57,795 nucleotides of DNA from the NCBI GenBank assembly GCA_900473205.1, contig UCLB01000013.1, forward strand, positions 1 to 57,795, given 5' to 3'. Positions within the stretch are counted from its first letter, which is position 1; each line of letters opens with the position of its first letter. A model generated the notes under the pieces. That model was not told where the DNA came from and did no database searches. It saw nothing but the letters and a program-made list of their open reading frames with translations. Shown here one piece after another: positions 1-8,732 of this stretch. Source of the DNA: Hyphomicrobiales bacterium. Its GTDB lineage: Bacteria > Pseudomonadota > Alphaproteobacteria > Rhizobiales > Rhizobiaceae. A program made the translations under genes and the position numbers.

Positions 1-185
1 ACGTTGCGGCGGGCGGGCCGGGCGGGGCGACCGATACCGTTTCCAGCTTCATCTTCCGCGAATATCGAGACCGCTCCAATGTTGGTTACGGCACCATGCT
101 TGCGGAATTCTATCTCGTCATCATCATCATTTTCGTCGCGCTCATCCTCAAAGGGGCGAGCCGGTGGATGCAACGCGACAATTGA
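1..185 (+). CDS. Sugar ABC transporter permease, MalF type (C-terminal fragment)
   Basis: Only the last 60 codons are in the window; the reading frame begins at base 3 and ends with TGA at 183-185. The fragment shows a Gly-rich stretch, the words YGTMLAEFYLV and a final hydrophobic helix followed by a short basic tail, as in the C-terminus of binding-protein-dependent transport system inner-membrane components of the UgpA/MalF type. It directly precedes a MalG-type permease gene, the standard order in CUT1 sugar importers. The binding protein and ATPase of this importer must lie outside the window. The family call is an inference from a short fragment plus position. Confidence 0.75.
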   Translation, partial: VAAGGPGGATDTVSSFIFREYRDRSNVGYGTMLAEFYLVIIIIFVALILKGASRWMQRDN

Positions 186-196
186 GGCTGAAGCCG

Positions 197-1120
197 ATGG
201 CAACACATGTTGAAACATCCACCCCACGACCAAGCCTCTGGTCCCGGCGTCCGCAGTTTCTGACCAGCAGTTTGCTGATCTATGCTGCCTTGGTATTCTG
301 GGCTTTCGTGTCGCTGTTTCCGATTTACTGGACCATCACCACATCCTTCAAGACGGCGGTGAATGTGACGCAGGGGCATCTCATTCCCTTTGTTGACTTC
401 ACGCCGGACTGGAAGGGCTGGCGCTCGCTCGGTCTCTCTCCCGATACGATCTTTGCGCAATCGACGGTTCGAGATGAATTCATTCGCCGTTTTCTCAACA
501 GCATCGTTGCGTCGGCTGGCGCATCGTTCCTGGCTGTGCTGATCGGCTCTCTGGCGGCCTATGGCCTTAGCCGGTTTTCCTACAAATTTCTCTGGATGAA
601 GAACAAGGACATTTCCTTCTTCTTCCTGTCGCAGCTCATCCTGCCGCCCGTGGTGTTGGCGATGCCGTTTCTGGTTCTCTACAAGCATCTGATGCTGCTT
701 GATACGCTTGTCGGCCTTATCCTCGTTTACACGTTGATGGTGCTGCCGATTGTCATTTGGATCATGCGCGATCAGTTCGACACGATCCCGGTGGAACTGG
801 AGCAGGCAGCACTGGTGGATGGCTGCTCGATCTGGGGTGCGTTTTTGCGCATCGTTCTGCCCATCGCCTTGCCCGGCATGGTCGCGGCCTTCATTCTCTC
901 GGTCATTCTGTGCTGGAACGAATATTTCTTTGCCGCGCTGCTGACGAGTTCGAATGCCAAGACGCTGCCGGTCATGGTGGCGAGCCAAACGGGGTCGCAG
1001 GGTATCAACTGGTGGTCGATGGCGGCGATTGCGACCGCTGCCATCATGCCGCTCGTTCTGGTCGGTATCTTCCTGGAGCGTTACATTGTGAAGGGCCTCA
1101 CCGCAGGGGCCGTAAAATGA
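197..1120 (+). CDS. Sugar ABC transporter permease, MalG type
   Basis: Inner-membrane permease of a CUT1 carbohydrate importer, 307 residues. About six hydrophobic helices are visible, the first near residues 30-50. The EAA loop typical of these permeases ([12 protein letters not shown] followed by the G...I.LP pattern) lies near residues 195-220 and contacts the ATPase. I chose the ATG at 197, not the earlier in-frame ATG at 164, because a GAGG sits 9 bases ahead of it and 164 lies inside the upstream permease gene. Its stop overlaps the next gene's ATG (ATGA at 1117-1120), so the kinase is translationally coupled. Substrate unknown; the coupled ribokinase suggests a pentose or nucleoside-derived sugar. 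Confidence 0.88.
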   Translation: MATHVETSTPRPSLWSRRPQFLTSSLLIYAALVFWAFVSLFPIYWTITTSFKTAVNVTQGHLIPFVDFTPDWKGWRSLGLSPDTIFAQSTVRDEFIRRFLNSIVASAGASFLAVLIGSLAAYGLSRFSYKFLWMKNKDISFFFLSQLILPPVVLAMPFLVLYKHLMLLDTLVGLILVYTLMVLPIVIWIMRDQFDTIPVELEQAALVDGCSIWGAFLRIVLPIALPGMVAAFILSVILCWNEYFFAALLTSSNAKTLPVMVASQTGSQGINWWSMAAIATAAIMPLVLVGIFLERYIVKGLTAGAVK

Positions 1121-2049
1121 GGTCTGGAATGAAATCTGGCGTTTCCATTCTTGGTATTTTCGTTGCCGATACCGCTTATCTCGCACCCCGCATGCCCGCT
1201 TTGGGCGAAACCATTACCGGTAGCGGTTTCGCGGTCGGTCCGGGTGGGAAGGGCTCCAATCAGGCCGTTGCGGCGGCGCGGGCTGGTGCGCAAGTGTCTT
1301 TCATTTCCAAGATTGGCCGCGACACATTCGGCGATCTGGCACTGAAGACCTGTGAAGAGGCCGGCGTGACGGCGAAGGTAACGGTCATGGACGATCAGCC
1401 GACGGGTGCTGCTTTCATTTATGTCAACGACAGCACCGGAGATAACGCCATCATCGTCTATGCGGGAGCCGCGGGCACGATCGGCGTTGGCGATGTGGAG
1501 GCGGCACGTGATACCATTGCGCAATCTGCCGTTTTCGTCACCCAGCTGGAACAGCCGGTCGAGGCTGCACGCCATGCGTTGGAAATCGCACGCAGTGCCA
1601 ATGTCACGACGATTTTCAATCCAGCCCCTGCAGAGGCCTTCCCGGAAGACATCTACAGCCTTTGCGACTTCATCATTCCCAACGAGACGGAAGCCGCAGC
1701 ACTTGTTGGTTTTCCCATCGATACGCTTGATGATGCCGAACGTGCTGGCGACATTTTCCTGTCTCGCGGAGTCGGTGTGGCCATCATCACACTTGGCGGG
1801 CGGGGCGTGTTGTTTCATGCGCCGGGGCAATCGGTGCATGTGCCCGCCGTCTCCTGCGGCCCGGCCATCGATACGACCGGCGCGGGGGATGCTTTTGTGG
1901 GTGGTTTTTCGGCTGCGCTTTCGCGCGGCGCTGGGCCACTTCAGGCGGTGCGATTCGGTTGTGCCACTGCCGGTATTGCCGTGACCCGGCGTGGCACGGC
2001 CCCCGCAATGCCGATGCTTTCTGAAATCGAGGCCGTGATGGCGCGCTGA
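1117..2049 (+). CDS. rbsK: Ribokinase (PfkB family sugar kinase)
   Basis: Cytoplasmic ATP-dependent sugar kinase of 310 residues, probably phosphorylating the sugar brought in by the permeases upstream. The substrate-binding signature GPGGKGSNQA is at residues 41-50 and the ATP/anion-hole signature DTTGAGDAF at 252-260, with Asp258 the expected catalytic base. Length fits ribokinases. The ATG at 1117 overlaps the permease stop and has AGGGG 7 bases upstream; an in-frame ATG at 1129 is an alternative. It is last in its operon: the following 223-bp gap has an inverted repeat CGCTG/CAGCG just after the stop and no gene. Ribose is the default substrate for this subgroup, but other pentoses or nucleosides are possible. 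Confidence 0.85.
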   Translation: MRSGMKSGVSILGIFVADTAYLAPRMPALGETITGSGFAVGPGGKGSNQAVAAARAGAQVSFISKIGRDTFGDLALKTCEEAGVTAKVTVMDDQPTGAAFIYVNDSTGDNAIIVYAGAAGTIGVGDVEAARDTIAQSAVFVTQLEQPVEAARHALEIARSANVTTIFNPAPAEAFPEDIYSLCDFIIPNETEAAALVGFPIDTLDDAERAGDIFLSRGVGVAIITLGGRGVLFHAPGQSVHVPAVSCGPAIDTTGAGDAFVGGFSAALSRGAGPLQAVRFGCATAGIAVTRRGTAPAMPMLSEIEAVMAR

Positions 2050-2108
2050 CGCCAGCGGATTTGGCTGCGTAACTCGTGGCCTCCTTCATGCCTGAACCAG
2101 TGAGGGCT

Positions 2109-2122
2109 GCCGGAATTCCGGC
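2109..2122. other. Perfect 14-bp palindrome in the intergenic gap
   Basis: GCCGGAATTCCGGC reads identically on both strands, 60 bases after the ribokinase stop. It could be part of a weak terminator (no T-run follows) or a protein-binding site. The rest of the 2050-2272 gap holds the AT-rich candidate operator at 2213-2238 and no coding potential. Confidence 0.4.
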
Positions 2123-2212
2123 GGCTGGATTTCGCGCGTCTTTAGGGCCCGGGAATAAGGTCGAAAAACGGCGTGTGCGAAAGGAATTGATGCGATGCAC
2201 AACATATAGTGC

Positions 2213-2238
2213 TTTACAAAATAATTTTAATTTGTGAA
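2213..2238. promoter_or_regulatory. Candidate RpiR-family operator upstream of the isomerase operon
   Basis: A 26-bp AT-rich imperfect palindrome whose core ACAAAATAAT/TTTAATTTGT (2216-2235) matches its reverse complement at 8 of 10 positions per half; two outer TT/AA pairs extend it. It lies 35 bp ahead of the first gene of the operon encoding an RpiR regulator. RpiR/HexR-type operators are commonly AT-rich palindromes of this size, so autoregulation by the RpiR protein encoded at 6973 is a reasonable inference. Confidence 0.5.
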
Positions 2239-2272
2239 GTTGCGATAACAACGACCGAAGTGAGCAAGACCA

Positions 2273-3253
2273 GTGACCCAATTGAAATTCGCCACCCGAC
2301 TGAATTCCTTCGCCTCGAAGCCTGCTGCCGAGTGGCCTGATCTTTCCGGCAAGCCGACCATGTTGCAGATGGCAAAGCGTGCTGCAAAGGTTGATGGTCT
2401 AACGGATCTCGACCTGAATTATCCCGACCATGTTGCCGACGATCCGGCACTTCTTGCCCGCCAGATCGGCGATCTCGGTCTTGCGATCAATGGTTTCGCC
2501 ATGCGCTATTATACAAATCCGGCCTTCAAGATCGGTGCTTTCACCAATCCAGATGCGGCTGTGCGGCGCGAAGCGATTGATCTGACGAAGAAGGGTATCG
2601 ATGCCGCGCGCGCTGCTGGCAGTAACCTGATGACGCTGTGGCTGGGGCAGGATGGTTTCGATTACGCCTTCCAAGCTGATTACCACACGCTGTGGCAACA
2701 CGAGATTGATGGAATTCGTGAAGTTTGCGCGCATGATCCGGATTGTCTCGTCAGCATCGAATACAAACCGAACGAACCGCGTTCCTACAGCCTGATGCCC
2801 GATTGCGCGACCACGCTTCTGGCCATCAAGGACGTGGATATGCCCAACCTTGGCGTGACACTGGACTTTGCTCATGTGCTCTACGCCGACGAGCAGCCCG
2901 CTTTCGCTGCCGCCCTGATTGCCCGTTACAGTCGCGTTCTCGGTGTCCACCTCAATGACGGTTACGCCAAGCGTGATGACGGCCTGATGGTCGGCGCTGT
3001 TCACACGCAGCAGACAATCGAGCTTCTGCGCCAGATACGCAAGGACGGTTATGATGGCGCGATCTACTTCGACACATTCCCTGACATGACGGGCCTCGAC
3101 CCGGTTCACGAATGCGAAGTCAATATTCAGACCGTCAAGAGGATGCTGAAAGTGGTGGATCGTATCGAGCAGGACAACCGCCTGTCCGGTGCCATTGAAC
3201 GTCAGGATGCCGTCTCCGCGCAGGCCGTCATCCAGGAGCTGATGCTCGGCTGA
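2273..3253 (+). CDS. Sugar isomerase/epimerase, xylose-isomerase-like TIM barrel
   Basis: Cytoplasmic TIM-barrel protein of 326 residues, first gene of a six-gene sugar operon. Putative metal ligands are visible in order: Glu163 in SIEYKPNEP, Asp198 and His201 in TLDFAHV, and the VHLNDGY and YFDTFP segments, the pattern of the AP-endonuclease-2/xylose-isomerase fold that isomerises or epimerises sugars and uronates. The start is a GTG at 2273; no in-frame ATG is well placed. The ABC importer and PfkB kinase in the same operon suggest import, isomerisation, then phosphorylation. The exact sugar (rare ketose, apiose-like pentose or deoxysugar) cannot be read from sequence. Confidence 0.8.
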   Translation: MTQLKFATRLNSFASKPAAEWPDLSGKPTMLQMAKRAAKVDGLTDLDLNYPDHVADDPALLARQIGDLGLAINGFAMRYYTNPAFKIGAFTNPDAAVRREAIDLTKKGIDAARAAGSNLMTLWLGQDGFDYAFQADYHTLWQHEIDGIREVCAHDPDCLVSIEYKPNEPRSYSLMPDCATTLLAIKDVDMPNLGVTLDFAHVLYADEQPAFAAALIARYSRVLGVHLNDGYAKRDDGLMVGAVHTQQTIELLRQIRKDGYDGAIYFDTFPDMTGLDPVHECEVNIQTVKRMLKVVDRIEQDNRLSGAIERQDAVSAQAVIQELMLG

Positions 3254-3330
3254 TCTGCGCAAGAAAATCCAAAACCTTGTCACAATGCATGCTGAAGGCG
3301 TGCCGACACATTCCATCTGGGAGGAAACCG

Positions 3331-4395
3331 ATGAAGACCTTTTTGAAGACGACATTTGCTGCCGGGCTTGCTGCCAGCTTCCTGTTCAGCGCAGCCTTTG
3401 CGCAGGAACTCGCGCCGCTGAATTCCGATACGGAAAAGGACCGCATGGACTGGTCGCAGCTGGAAGCCAAGCTCGGGCCTTTCCCGAAATTGCCCGAGGG
3501 CACGAAAGCTGGCGCGGTTTCCAAGACGCTGACCAATGAATATTGGCGCTCGCTGGGTCTCGGATATGAGGCTTTCGGCAAGAAGGTCGGTGTTCCCGTT
3601 GCATATCAGGCCGCGCAGAGCGAAGGCGACCAACTTGGTCAGTTGACGATTGCGGAAGGCATGATCACGCAGGGCTATAACGTTCTGCTGGTTTCGCCGC
3701 AGACGGATGCCAATCTTCAGCCCGTTATCGAGCAGGCCAAGGCCGCCAATATTCCTGTCGTAAACGTCAACGATGCCGTCATTCCACAGGCTGAACATTA
3801 TGTCGGTAACGTTCAGCGCGATAATGGTGTGCGCGTTGCGAAGTGGTTTATCGAAAACCGTCCGCAGGGCGGCAAGGTTGCCATTGTCGAAGGTCAGGCT
3901 GGCGTTTACGCCGCCGTTCAGCGCACGGACGGTTTCAAGTCCACGATCAGCCAGAACGATAAGTTCCAAGTCGTTGCCAGCGTCCCCGGCAACTGGGATC
4001 GTCAAACCTCTTACGATGCTGCCACCAACATCCTCAACCAGCATCCTGACCTGATCGGCTTTTACGCCAACAATGATGGCATGGCTCTGGGCATTGTTGA
4101 AGCGGTGAAGGCAGCCGGTCTTGCTGGCAAGGTTGCAGTCTTTGGTACCGACGGTATTTCCGATGCCTATGCTTCGATCAAGGCGGGCGAACTCACCGGC
4201 ACGGTGGACAGCTTCCCGGTTCTGACGGGCGAAGTCGCACTCGAAACTGCGCTGCGTCTCGTCGCCGGTCAGAAATTGCCGCGCGTGGTCGCCACGCCGC
4301 AGGCCCTCATCACCAAAGACAATCTCAGCCGCTATCAGGGCCAGGGCGTCGATGTGCGCGCCGTGCTGATGGAAGATGCCAAGACTGCCAAGTGA
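3331..4395 (+). CDS. Sugar ABC transporter periplasmic binding protein (ribose/AI-2 type)
   Basis: Periplasmic solute-binding protein of 354 residues for the CUT2 importer encoded just downstream. Residues 1-22 form a Sec signal peptide ending in AFA before QELAP. The body matches the Peripla_BP_4 fold: LLVSPQTDANLQPVIEQA resembles the hinge segment of ribose-binding proteins, and FYANNDGMALGIVEAV their second-domain signature. The start ATG at 3331 is preceded by GGGAGGAA. A strong stem-loop (4407-4434) follows the gene, which would favour accumulation of this message over that for the ATPase. Ligand unknown. Confidence 0.9.
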   Translation: MKTFLKTTFAAGLAASFLFSAAFAQELAPLNSDTEKDRMDWSQLEAKLGPFPKLPEGTKAGAVSKTLTNEYWRSLGLGYEAFGKKVGVPVAYQAAQSEGDQLGQLTIAEGMITQGYNVLLVSPQTDANLQPVIEQAKAANIPVVNVNDAVIPQAEHYVGNVQRDNGVRVAKWFIENRPQGGKVAIVEGQAGVYAAVQRTDGFKSTISQNDKFQVVASVPGNWDRQTSYDAATNILNQHPDLIGFYANNDGMALGIVEAVKAAGLAGKVAVFGTDGISDAYASIKAGELTGTVDSFPVLTGEVALETALRLVAGQKLPRVVATPQALITKDNLSRYQGQGVDVRAVLMEDAKTAK

Positions 4396-4406
4396 TCAAT
4401 GCTCAA

Positions 4407-4434
4407 GGAGATGCCGACAAAACCCGGCATCTCC
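4407..4434 (+). terminator. Intra-operon stem-loop after the binding-protein gene
   Basis: Perfect 10-bp stem GGAGATGCCG/CGGCATCTCC with an 8-base loop, 11 bases after the binding-protein stop and 21 before the ATPase start. No T-run follows, so it is more likely an mRNA-stabilising or partial-attenuation hairpin than a full terminator. Confidence 0.7.
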
Positions 4435-4455
4435 ATCCAGCCTGAGAGGTGGAAC

Positions 4456-5982
4456 ATGACGCCACGACTGAGATTCGAGACGATTTCCAAGAGCTTTCCC
4501 GGCGTCAACGCGCTGACGGACGTTTCGTTTGACGTCGCTCCCGGCGAAATCCATGGACTTCTCGGTGAAAACGGTGCGGGCAAATCCACGCTTTTGCGCA
4601 TTCTGTCCGGCGTGTTTCGCCCCACATCCGGCACTGTCTTCGTAGACGGAGAGGCCGTTGCCTTCAAAAAGCCGATGGATGCGCGTGCCGCCGGTATCGC
4701 GATGATCCATCAGGAGCTTCAGCAGGTGCCGCATTTGAGCGTCGCCCAGAACATGTTTCTCGGACATTCGCTGACGCATATGGGCGGCATGTTCGTGTCT
4801 CGACGCGAGCAGGAAGCCCGCGCCGCCGAAGCTCTTGCCATGATCGACAAAACAATCGATCCTTCGGCGCCAATATCGTCGCTGAAGGTCGCGCAGCGAC
4901 AGATCGTCGAAATCGGTCGCGCGCTTCTCGACAAGGCGAAGGTCATCGCCATGGACGAGCCGACATCGAGCCTGACACCCAGCGAGTTCGATCGTCTGGC
5001 CGACGTCATTGCCAGTCTGTCGCAAAGCGGCGTTTCCATTATCTATGTCTCGCACAAGATGGATGAGGTATTCCGCATCTGCCAACGCTCCAGCATCATG
5101 CGCGATGGCAAGCTGGTGGACATTGTCGATCTTGCCAAGGTGTCTGAAACCGATGTGATCGCCAAGATGGTCGGTCGCGAATTGATGCAGGAAGAGCATA
5201 ATTCCTTTGTCACCGATACCGTTAATCTTCAAGCCAGAAATCTGTCTTCGGCCACCAGAATTCGCGACGTCTCCTTCACGCTGCACAAGGGTGAAGTTCT
5301 CGGCATTGCCGGGCTGGTCGGCTCTGGCCGCACGGAACTCCTGCGGCTGCTGGCCGGTGTCGACCGCTTAAGCGCGGGATCGATCAGCATCGACGGCAAG
5401 GAGCAAAGTTTCGCCAATCCGCGTGATGCCATCGCCGCCGGTATCGGGCTGGTGCCGGAAGAGCGCAAGCGGGAAGGCATCATTCCCTTGCGCCCCGTCG
5501 CCACCAATATGGCGCTTGCCTCCCTCGGCAGCTTCTCGTCGGGCGGTATGATCAACAATTCCAAGCTTCGCAGCACCGCGAAGGATTTGCTGAAGCGCGT
5601 CAATCTGCGACCCTTCCAGCTTGATCGCCCGATCCGCCTGTTCAGCGGCGGCAACCAGCAGAAAGCGATCATCGCGCGCTGGCTGGCGGCGAAATCGCAA
5701 ATCCTTCTATTTGATGAACCGACCCGCGGCATCGATGTCGGCGCGAAGTCGGAAATCTATCATCTGATCGAAGACCTCGCCCGCGAGGGGCATTCCATCA
5801 TCGTCGTATCTTCCGAACTGCCGGAAGTCATCCGTCTGTCTGACCGCGTGTTGGTCATGCGCGAAGGGCGGATCGCCGCGACCATTGAACGTGATCAACT
5901 GAGCGAAAGCGCGATTGTCGCGCATGCCATTCCAGGGGCGAATGCTGATGCGGATGACGCGCGCATTGCGCGACCCGTGTGA
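4456..5982 (+). CDS. Sugar ABC transporter ATP-binding protein (RbsA type, double NBD)
   Basis: Cytoplasmic ATPase of 508 residues with two nucleotide-binding domains, characteristic of CUT2 importers. First domain: Walker A GENGAGKST at 36-44, Walker B with VIAMDEPTSSL, H-loop IYVSHKMDE. Second domain: degenerate Walker A region GSGRTELLRLL, the RbsA-type segment VPEERKREG, signature LFSGGNQQKAIIARWL and LLFDEPTRGIDVG. The second site lacks a normal Walker A lysine, as usual in this family. The ATG at 4456 (GAGAGGTGG upstream) is preferred over an in-frame ATG at 4399 that lies within the hairpin. It couples to the permease gene 17 bases downstream. Confidence 0.92.
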   Translation: MTPRLRFETISKSFPGVNALTDVSFDVAPGEIHGLLGENGAGKSTLLRILSGVFRPTSGTVFVDGEAVAFKKPMDARAAGIAMIHQELQQVPHLSVAQNMFLGHSLTHMGGMFVSRREQEARAAEALAMIDKTIDPSAPISSLKVAQRQIVEIGRALLDKAKVIAMDEPTSSLTPSEFDRLADVIASLSQSGVSIIYVSHKMDEVFRICQRSSIMRDGKLVDIVDLAKVSETDVIAKMVGRELMQEEHNSFVTDTVNLQARNLSSATRIRDVSFTLHKGEVLGIAGLVGSGRTELLRLLAGVDRLSAGSISIDGKEQSFANPRDAIAAGIGLVPEERKREGIIPLRPVATNMALASLGSFSSGGMINNSKLRSTAKDLLKRVNLRPFQLDRPIRLFSGGNQQKAIIARWLAAKSQILLFDEPTRGIDVGAKSEIYHLIEDLAREGHSIIVVSSELPEVIRLSDRVLVMREGRIAATIERDQLSESAIVAHAIPGANADADDARIARPV

Positions 5983-5998
5983 ACCAACAGGACAAGTC

Positions 5999-6976
5999 AT
6001 GACCAGCACTTCGAATGCACCCGCCACCTCCGCTCCGGCCTTCCGCCGCTTCTCGTTTTCTCTGCGTGATGCGGGAACACTGATCGGCCTCATCGTCATC
6101 ATGGCGGTGTTTGCCGCACTGGTCCCGGGCTTCATTTCCGAAAGAAACCTCGTCAACATTCTCCAGCAGTCCAGCATCAATGCCTGCTTGGCGCTTGGCA
6201 TGACGCTGGTCATCATCTCCGGCGGCATCGATCTGTCGGTTGGCCCGACGGCTGCGATCTCTGCTGTGGTGACGGCTAGCCTGCTGGTTGCTGGCACGCC
6301 CATCCCGCTTGCCATTCTGGCGGGTCTCGGCGTTGGCGTCCTCTGTGGCTTTATCAATGGCGCGCTCGTTGCCTATGTCGGCCTGCAACCCTTCATCGTG
6401 ACACTCGGCACGCTCAGCACCTACCGCGCCATCGCGCTGATCTACACGGGCGGCAATCCCGTTCTCGGTATCCCCGCCGGGTTCCGCTCTCTGTTTAACG
6501 GCAATCTCTTCGGCATCCCGACACCTGTTCTGATCGTCGCTGTCGTCGCCATTGCCGCGTGGATTTTGCTCAAGAAAACACCCATTGGCGAGTATTTGAT
6601 GGCAGTCGGCGGTAATGAAGAGGCGGCCTATGTCGCTGGCGTTCCGATTGCCCGCACCAAGATCACTGCCTATGTGATTTCCGGTGGTTTGGCCGCACTT
6701 GCCTCGCTCATCCTCATCGGTCGCCTTGGCGCAGCCGAACCGATCCTCGGCAATCTGTGGGAACTGGATGCCATCGCGGCAGCAGCGATAGGCGGTGCAT
6801 CGCTTATGGGCGGCAAGGGCAGTATTCTCGGGACCATTCTGGGCGCCATCATCTTGGGTGCAATGCGCAATGGTTTGACGTTGATGAATGTTCAGGCCTT
6901 CTATCAACTGCTCGCCACTGGCCTTATAATCCTCGTTGCCATGATGATTGATCGTGCGACAAGGGGAAGAGAATGA
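5999..6976 (+). CDS. Sugar ABC transporter permease (RbsC type)
   Basis: Inner-membrane permease of 325 residues with 8-10 hydrophobic helices starting near residue 25. Family hallmarks are seen: LALGMTLVIISGGIDLSVG in the second helix pair, the loop VGGNEEAAYVAGVP near 205-220, and IGGASLMGGKGSILGTILGA near 260-280. With the RbsA-type ATPase and Peripla_BP_4 protein it completes a CUT2 importer; two copies probably assemble per transporter. Start ATG at 5999 has AGGA upstream. Its TGA overlaps the ATG of the RpiR gene (ATGA at 6973-6976). Confidence 0.92.
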   Translation: MTSTSNAPATSAPAFRRFSFSLRDAGTLIGLIVIMAVFAALVPGFISERNLVNILQQSSINACLALGMTLVIISGGIDLSVGPTAAISAVVTASLLVAGTPIPLAILAGLGVGVLCGFINGALVAYVGLQPFIVTLGTLSTYRAIALIYTGGNPVLGIPAGFRSLFNGNLFGIPTPVLIVAVVAIAAWILLKKTPIGEYLMAVGGNEEAAYVAGVPIARTKITAYVISGGLAALASLILIGRLGAAEPILGNLWELDAIAAAAIGGASLMGGKGSILGTILGAIILGAMRNGLTLMNVQAFYQLLATGLIILVAMMIDRATRGRE

Positions 6977-7848
6977 ATTCCGAAAGCTTCGACACTAAGG
7001 CCGTCGGCCCACGCATCCGCATGATGATGCCATTGCTGACGCCGCTCGAAGCGAAGGTTGTCGATACTGTGTTCGCCATGCGTGATTTCAGCGATGAGAC
7101 ATCGCTGAAACAGATCGCAGACGATGCCGGTGTGTCGGAAGCCATGGTGGTGAAGATCACCAAGAAGCTGGGCTTTGCCGGTTATCGTGATTTCCGCACG
7201 GCGGTCAGCCAGTATAACCGCCAGCCGACAGCGGAAATGCACCAGGAACTCTCGGTCGATGACACGTCGCTGGAGATCGTGCAAAAGGTTTTCCGCACAT
7301 CGATCCATGCCCTGGAAGAAACCCTTTCGATCCTCGATATGGTGGCATTCGACAAGGCCGCAGACCTCATCCATGGTGCAAAACACCGGGATTTTTACGG
7401 TGTCGGCGGTTCGGCGCAGATCGCACGGGACGTTGCGCATAAGTTCCTGCGCATCGGCGTGCGCGCCAGCGTATTTGACGATGTGCACATGATGCTGATG
7501 TCGGCAGCGCTGCTGTCCGAAGGCGATATCGCCATCGGTTTTTCCCATTCAGGCAACACGACGGCCATTATCGAAGGGCTTCAAGTCGCCAAGCGCAACG
7601 GTGCGCAGACGATTGCGGTTACCAACTACAACTCCTCTGCCTTGGCGCAGGCCGCAGATGTCGTCCTTTGCTCCACGGCGCAGGGCTCCCCCCTCATGGG
7701 CGAAAACGCAGCGGCACGTATTGCGCAACTTAACATTCTCGACGCTGTCTTCATGGCAGTCGCGCAACGCGACTATCAATCGGCTGAACGAAATCTTGAC
7801 CGGACCATGTCTGCCGTCAAATCCAAACGGAAAGATAAACCTTCATGA
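6973..7848 (+). CDS. RpiR-family transcriptional regulator (HTH plus SIS domain)
   Basis: DNA-binding regulator of 291 residues. An N-terminal HTH_6 domain spans roughly residues 20-90 (TSLKQIADDAGVSEAMVVKI is the helix-turn-helix). A SIS sugar-phosphate-binding domain spans about 125-265, with YGVGGSAQIARD and the loop GFSHSGNTTAIIE. RpiR proteins sense phosphorylated sugars, fitting its place inside an operon whose kinase would make the effector. It overlaps both neighbours by 4 bp, so its level is tied to the transporter and kinase. The AT-rich palindrome at 2213-2238 is its likely operator. Confidence 0.92.
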   Translation: MNSESFDTKAVGPRIRMMMPLLTPLEAKVVDTVFAMRDFSDETSLKQIADDAGVSEAMVVKITKKLGFAGYRDFRTAVSQYNRQPTAEMHQELSVDDTSLEIVQKVFRTSIHALEETLSILDMVAFDKAADLIHGAKHRDFYGVGGSAQIARDVAHKFLRIGVRASVFDDVHMMLMSAALLSEGDIAIGFSHSGNTTAIIEGLQVAKRNGAQTIAVTNYNSSALAQAADVVLCSTAQGSPLMGENAAARIAQLNILDAVFMAVAQRDYQSAERNLDRTMSAVKSKRKDKPS

Positions 7849-8732
7849 CATCCTCGCCTCTCGTCACCGTTTTCGGCAGTCTGCATTATGATATTGCCGT
7901 CATGGGGCCATCACGGCCACGCAAGGGCGAGACGGTAACGGGCACGTCATGGCACCCGAAGAGCGGCGGTAAGGGTGGCAATCAGGCAGTTTCGGCAGCC
8001 CGCACTGGCGTGGCGACATCGATGATCGGAGCCGTCGCAGATGATGATTTCGGGCGGTTCCTGCTTGCCAATCTGGAACGCAAAGGCGTTGATCATACGT
8101 TCGTCCGGCGCGACGCATCCCAATCGACAGGCATGAGCGTTGCCATTTTTGATGACGAAGGCGATTACGGTGCCGTTATCGTCTCCGGCAGCAACCTGAC
8201 ACTTGGTGAAGCCGATGTGAACGCGGCTCATGATCTGCTGTCGAAAACGACACTGCTCGTTCTCCAGAACGAGATTCCCGATGCGGCCAACGTCATAGGT
8301 GCAAAGGCCGTCAGCCAGGCCGGTGGCCGGGTGCTGATCAACGCGGCGCCTGCGCGCGCTCTTTCCAGCGATCTCCAGCCGCTGATCGACATCCTCGTCG
8401 TCAACGCCATCGAAGCAGAAATGCTCGCAGGCGTTCCGGTCGTGGAAACGCTTGAAGGCGCGCTTGAGGCCGCAAGGAAACTCGCGCAGATCTATCCAGA
8501 GGTTGTTGTCACCGCTGGCGGTTCAGGCGTGGCCTATGTCAATCAGGATGGGCAAGAAATTGCCATCGAAGCCATCAAGGTGAAGGTCGAAAGCACGCAT
8601 GGGGCGGGAGATGAGTTCATCGGCGTCCTCGCCGCAGAAATTGCATCCGGTAAAACGATGAAAGACGCGCTTCAAAAAGCAAATGCAGCCGCAGCCACGC
8701 TTGTCGGCACACCTGAAGCTGACAGGATTTAA
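7845..8732 (+). CDS. PfkB-family carbohydrate kinase
   Basis: Cytoplasmic sugar kinase of 295 residues, last gene of the operon. It has the ribokinase-like motif SGGKGGNQAVSAARTG near residues 41-56 and an active-site motif STHGAGDEF at 250-258 with Asp256 as expected base; THGAGDE departs from the commoner TTGAGDA. It is a distant paralogue of the ribokinase at 1117. It starts 4 bp inside the RpiR gene and its stop overlaps the end of the convergent AraC gene by 4 bp (8729-8732), leaving no room for a terminator. It probably phosphorylates the product of the isomerase at 2273. Confidence 0.87.
   Translation: MTSSPLVTVFGSLHYDIAVMGPSRPRKGETVTGTSWHPKSGGKGGNQAVSAARTGVATSMIGAVADDDFGRFLLANLERKGVDHTFVRRDASQSTGMSVAIFDDEGDYGAVIVSGSNLTLGEADVNAAHDLLSKTTLLVLQNEIPDAANVIGAKAVSQAGGRVLINAAPARALSSDLQPLIDILVVNAIEAEMLAGVPVVETLEGALEAARKLAQIYPEVVVTAGGSGVAYVNQDGQEIAIEAIKVKVESTHGAGDEFIGVLAAEIASGKTMKDALQKANAAAATLVGTPEADRI

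Noticed and set aside
110..1186. Minus-strand open frame (358 codons) opposite the MalG permease
   Set aside because: Low-complexity His/Arg/Gln-rich product, antisense to a clear permease; no ribosome site or family match.
5855..6907. Minus-strand open frame (350 codons) opposite the RbsC permease
   Set aside because: Composition is Gln/Asp/Arg-rich with no hydrophobic core; antisense shadow.
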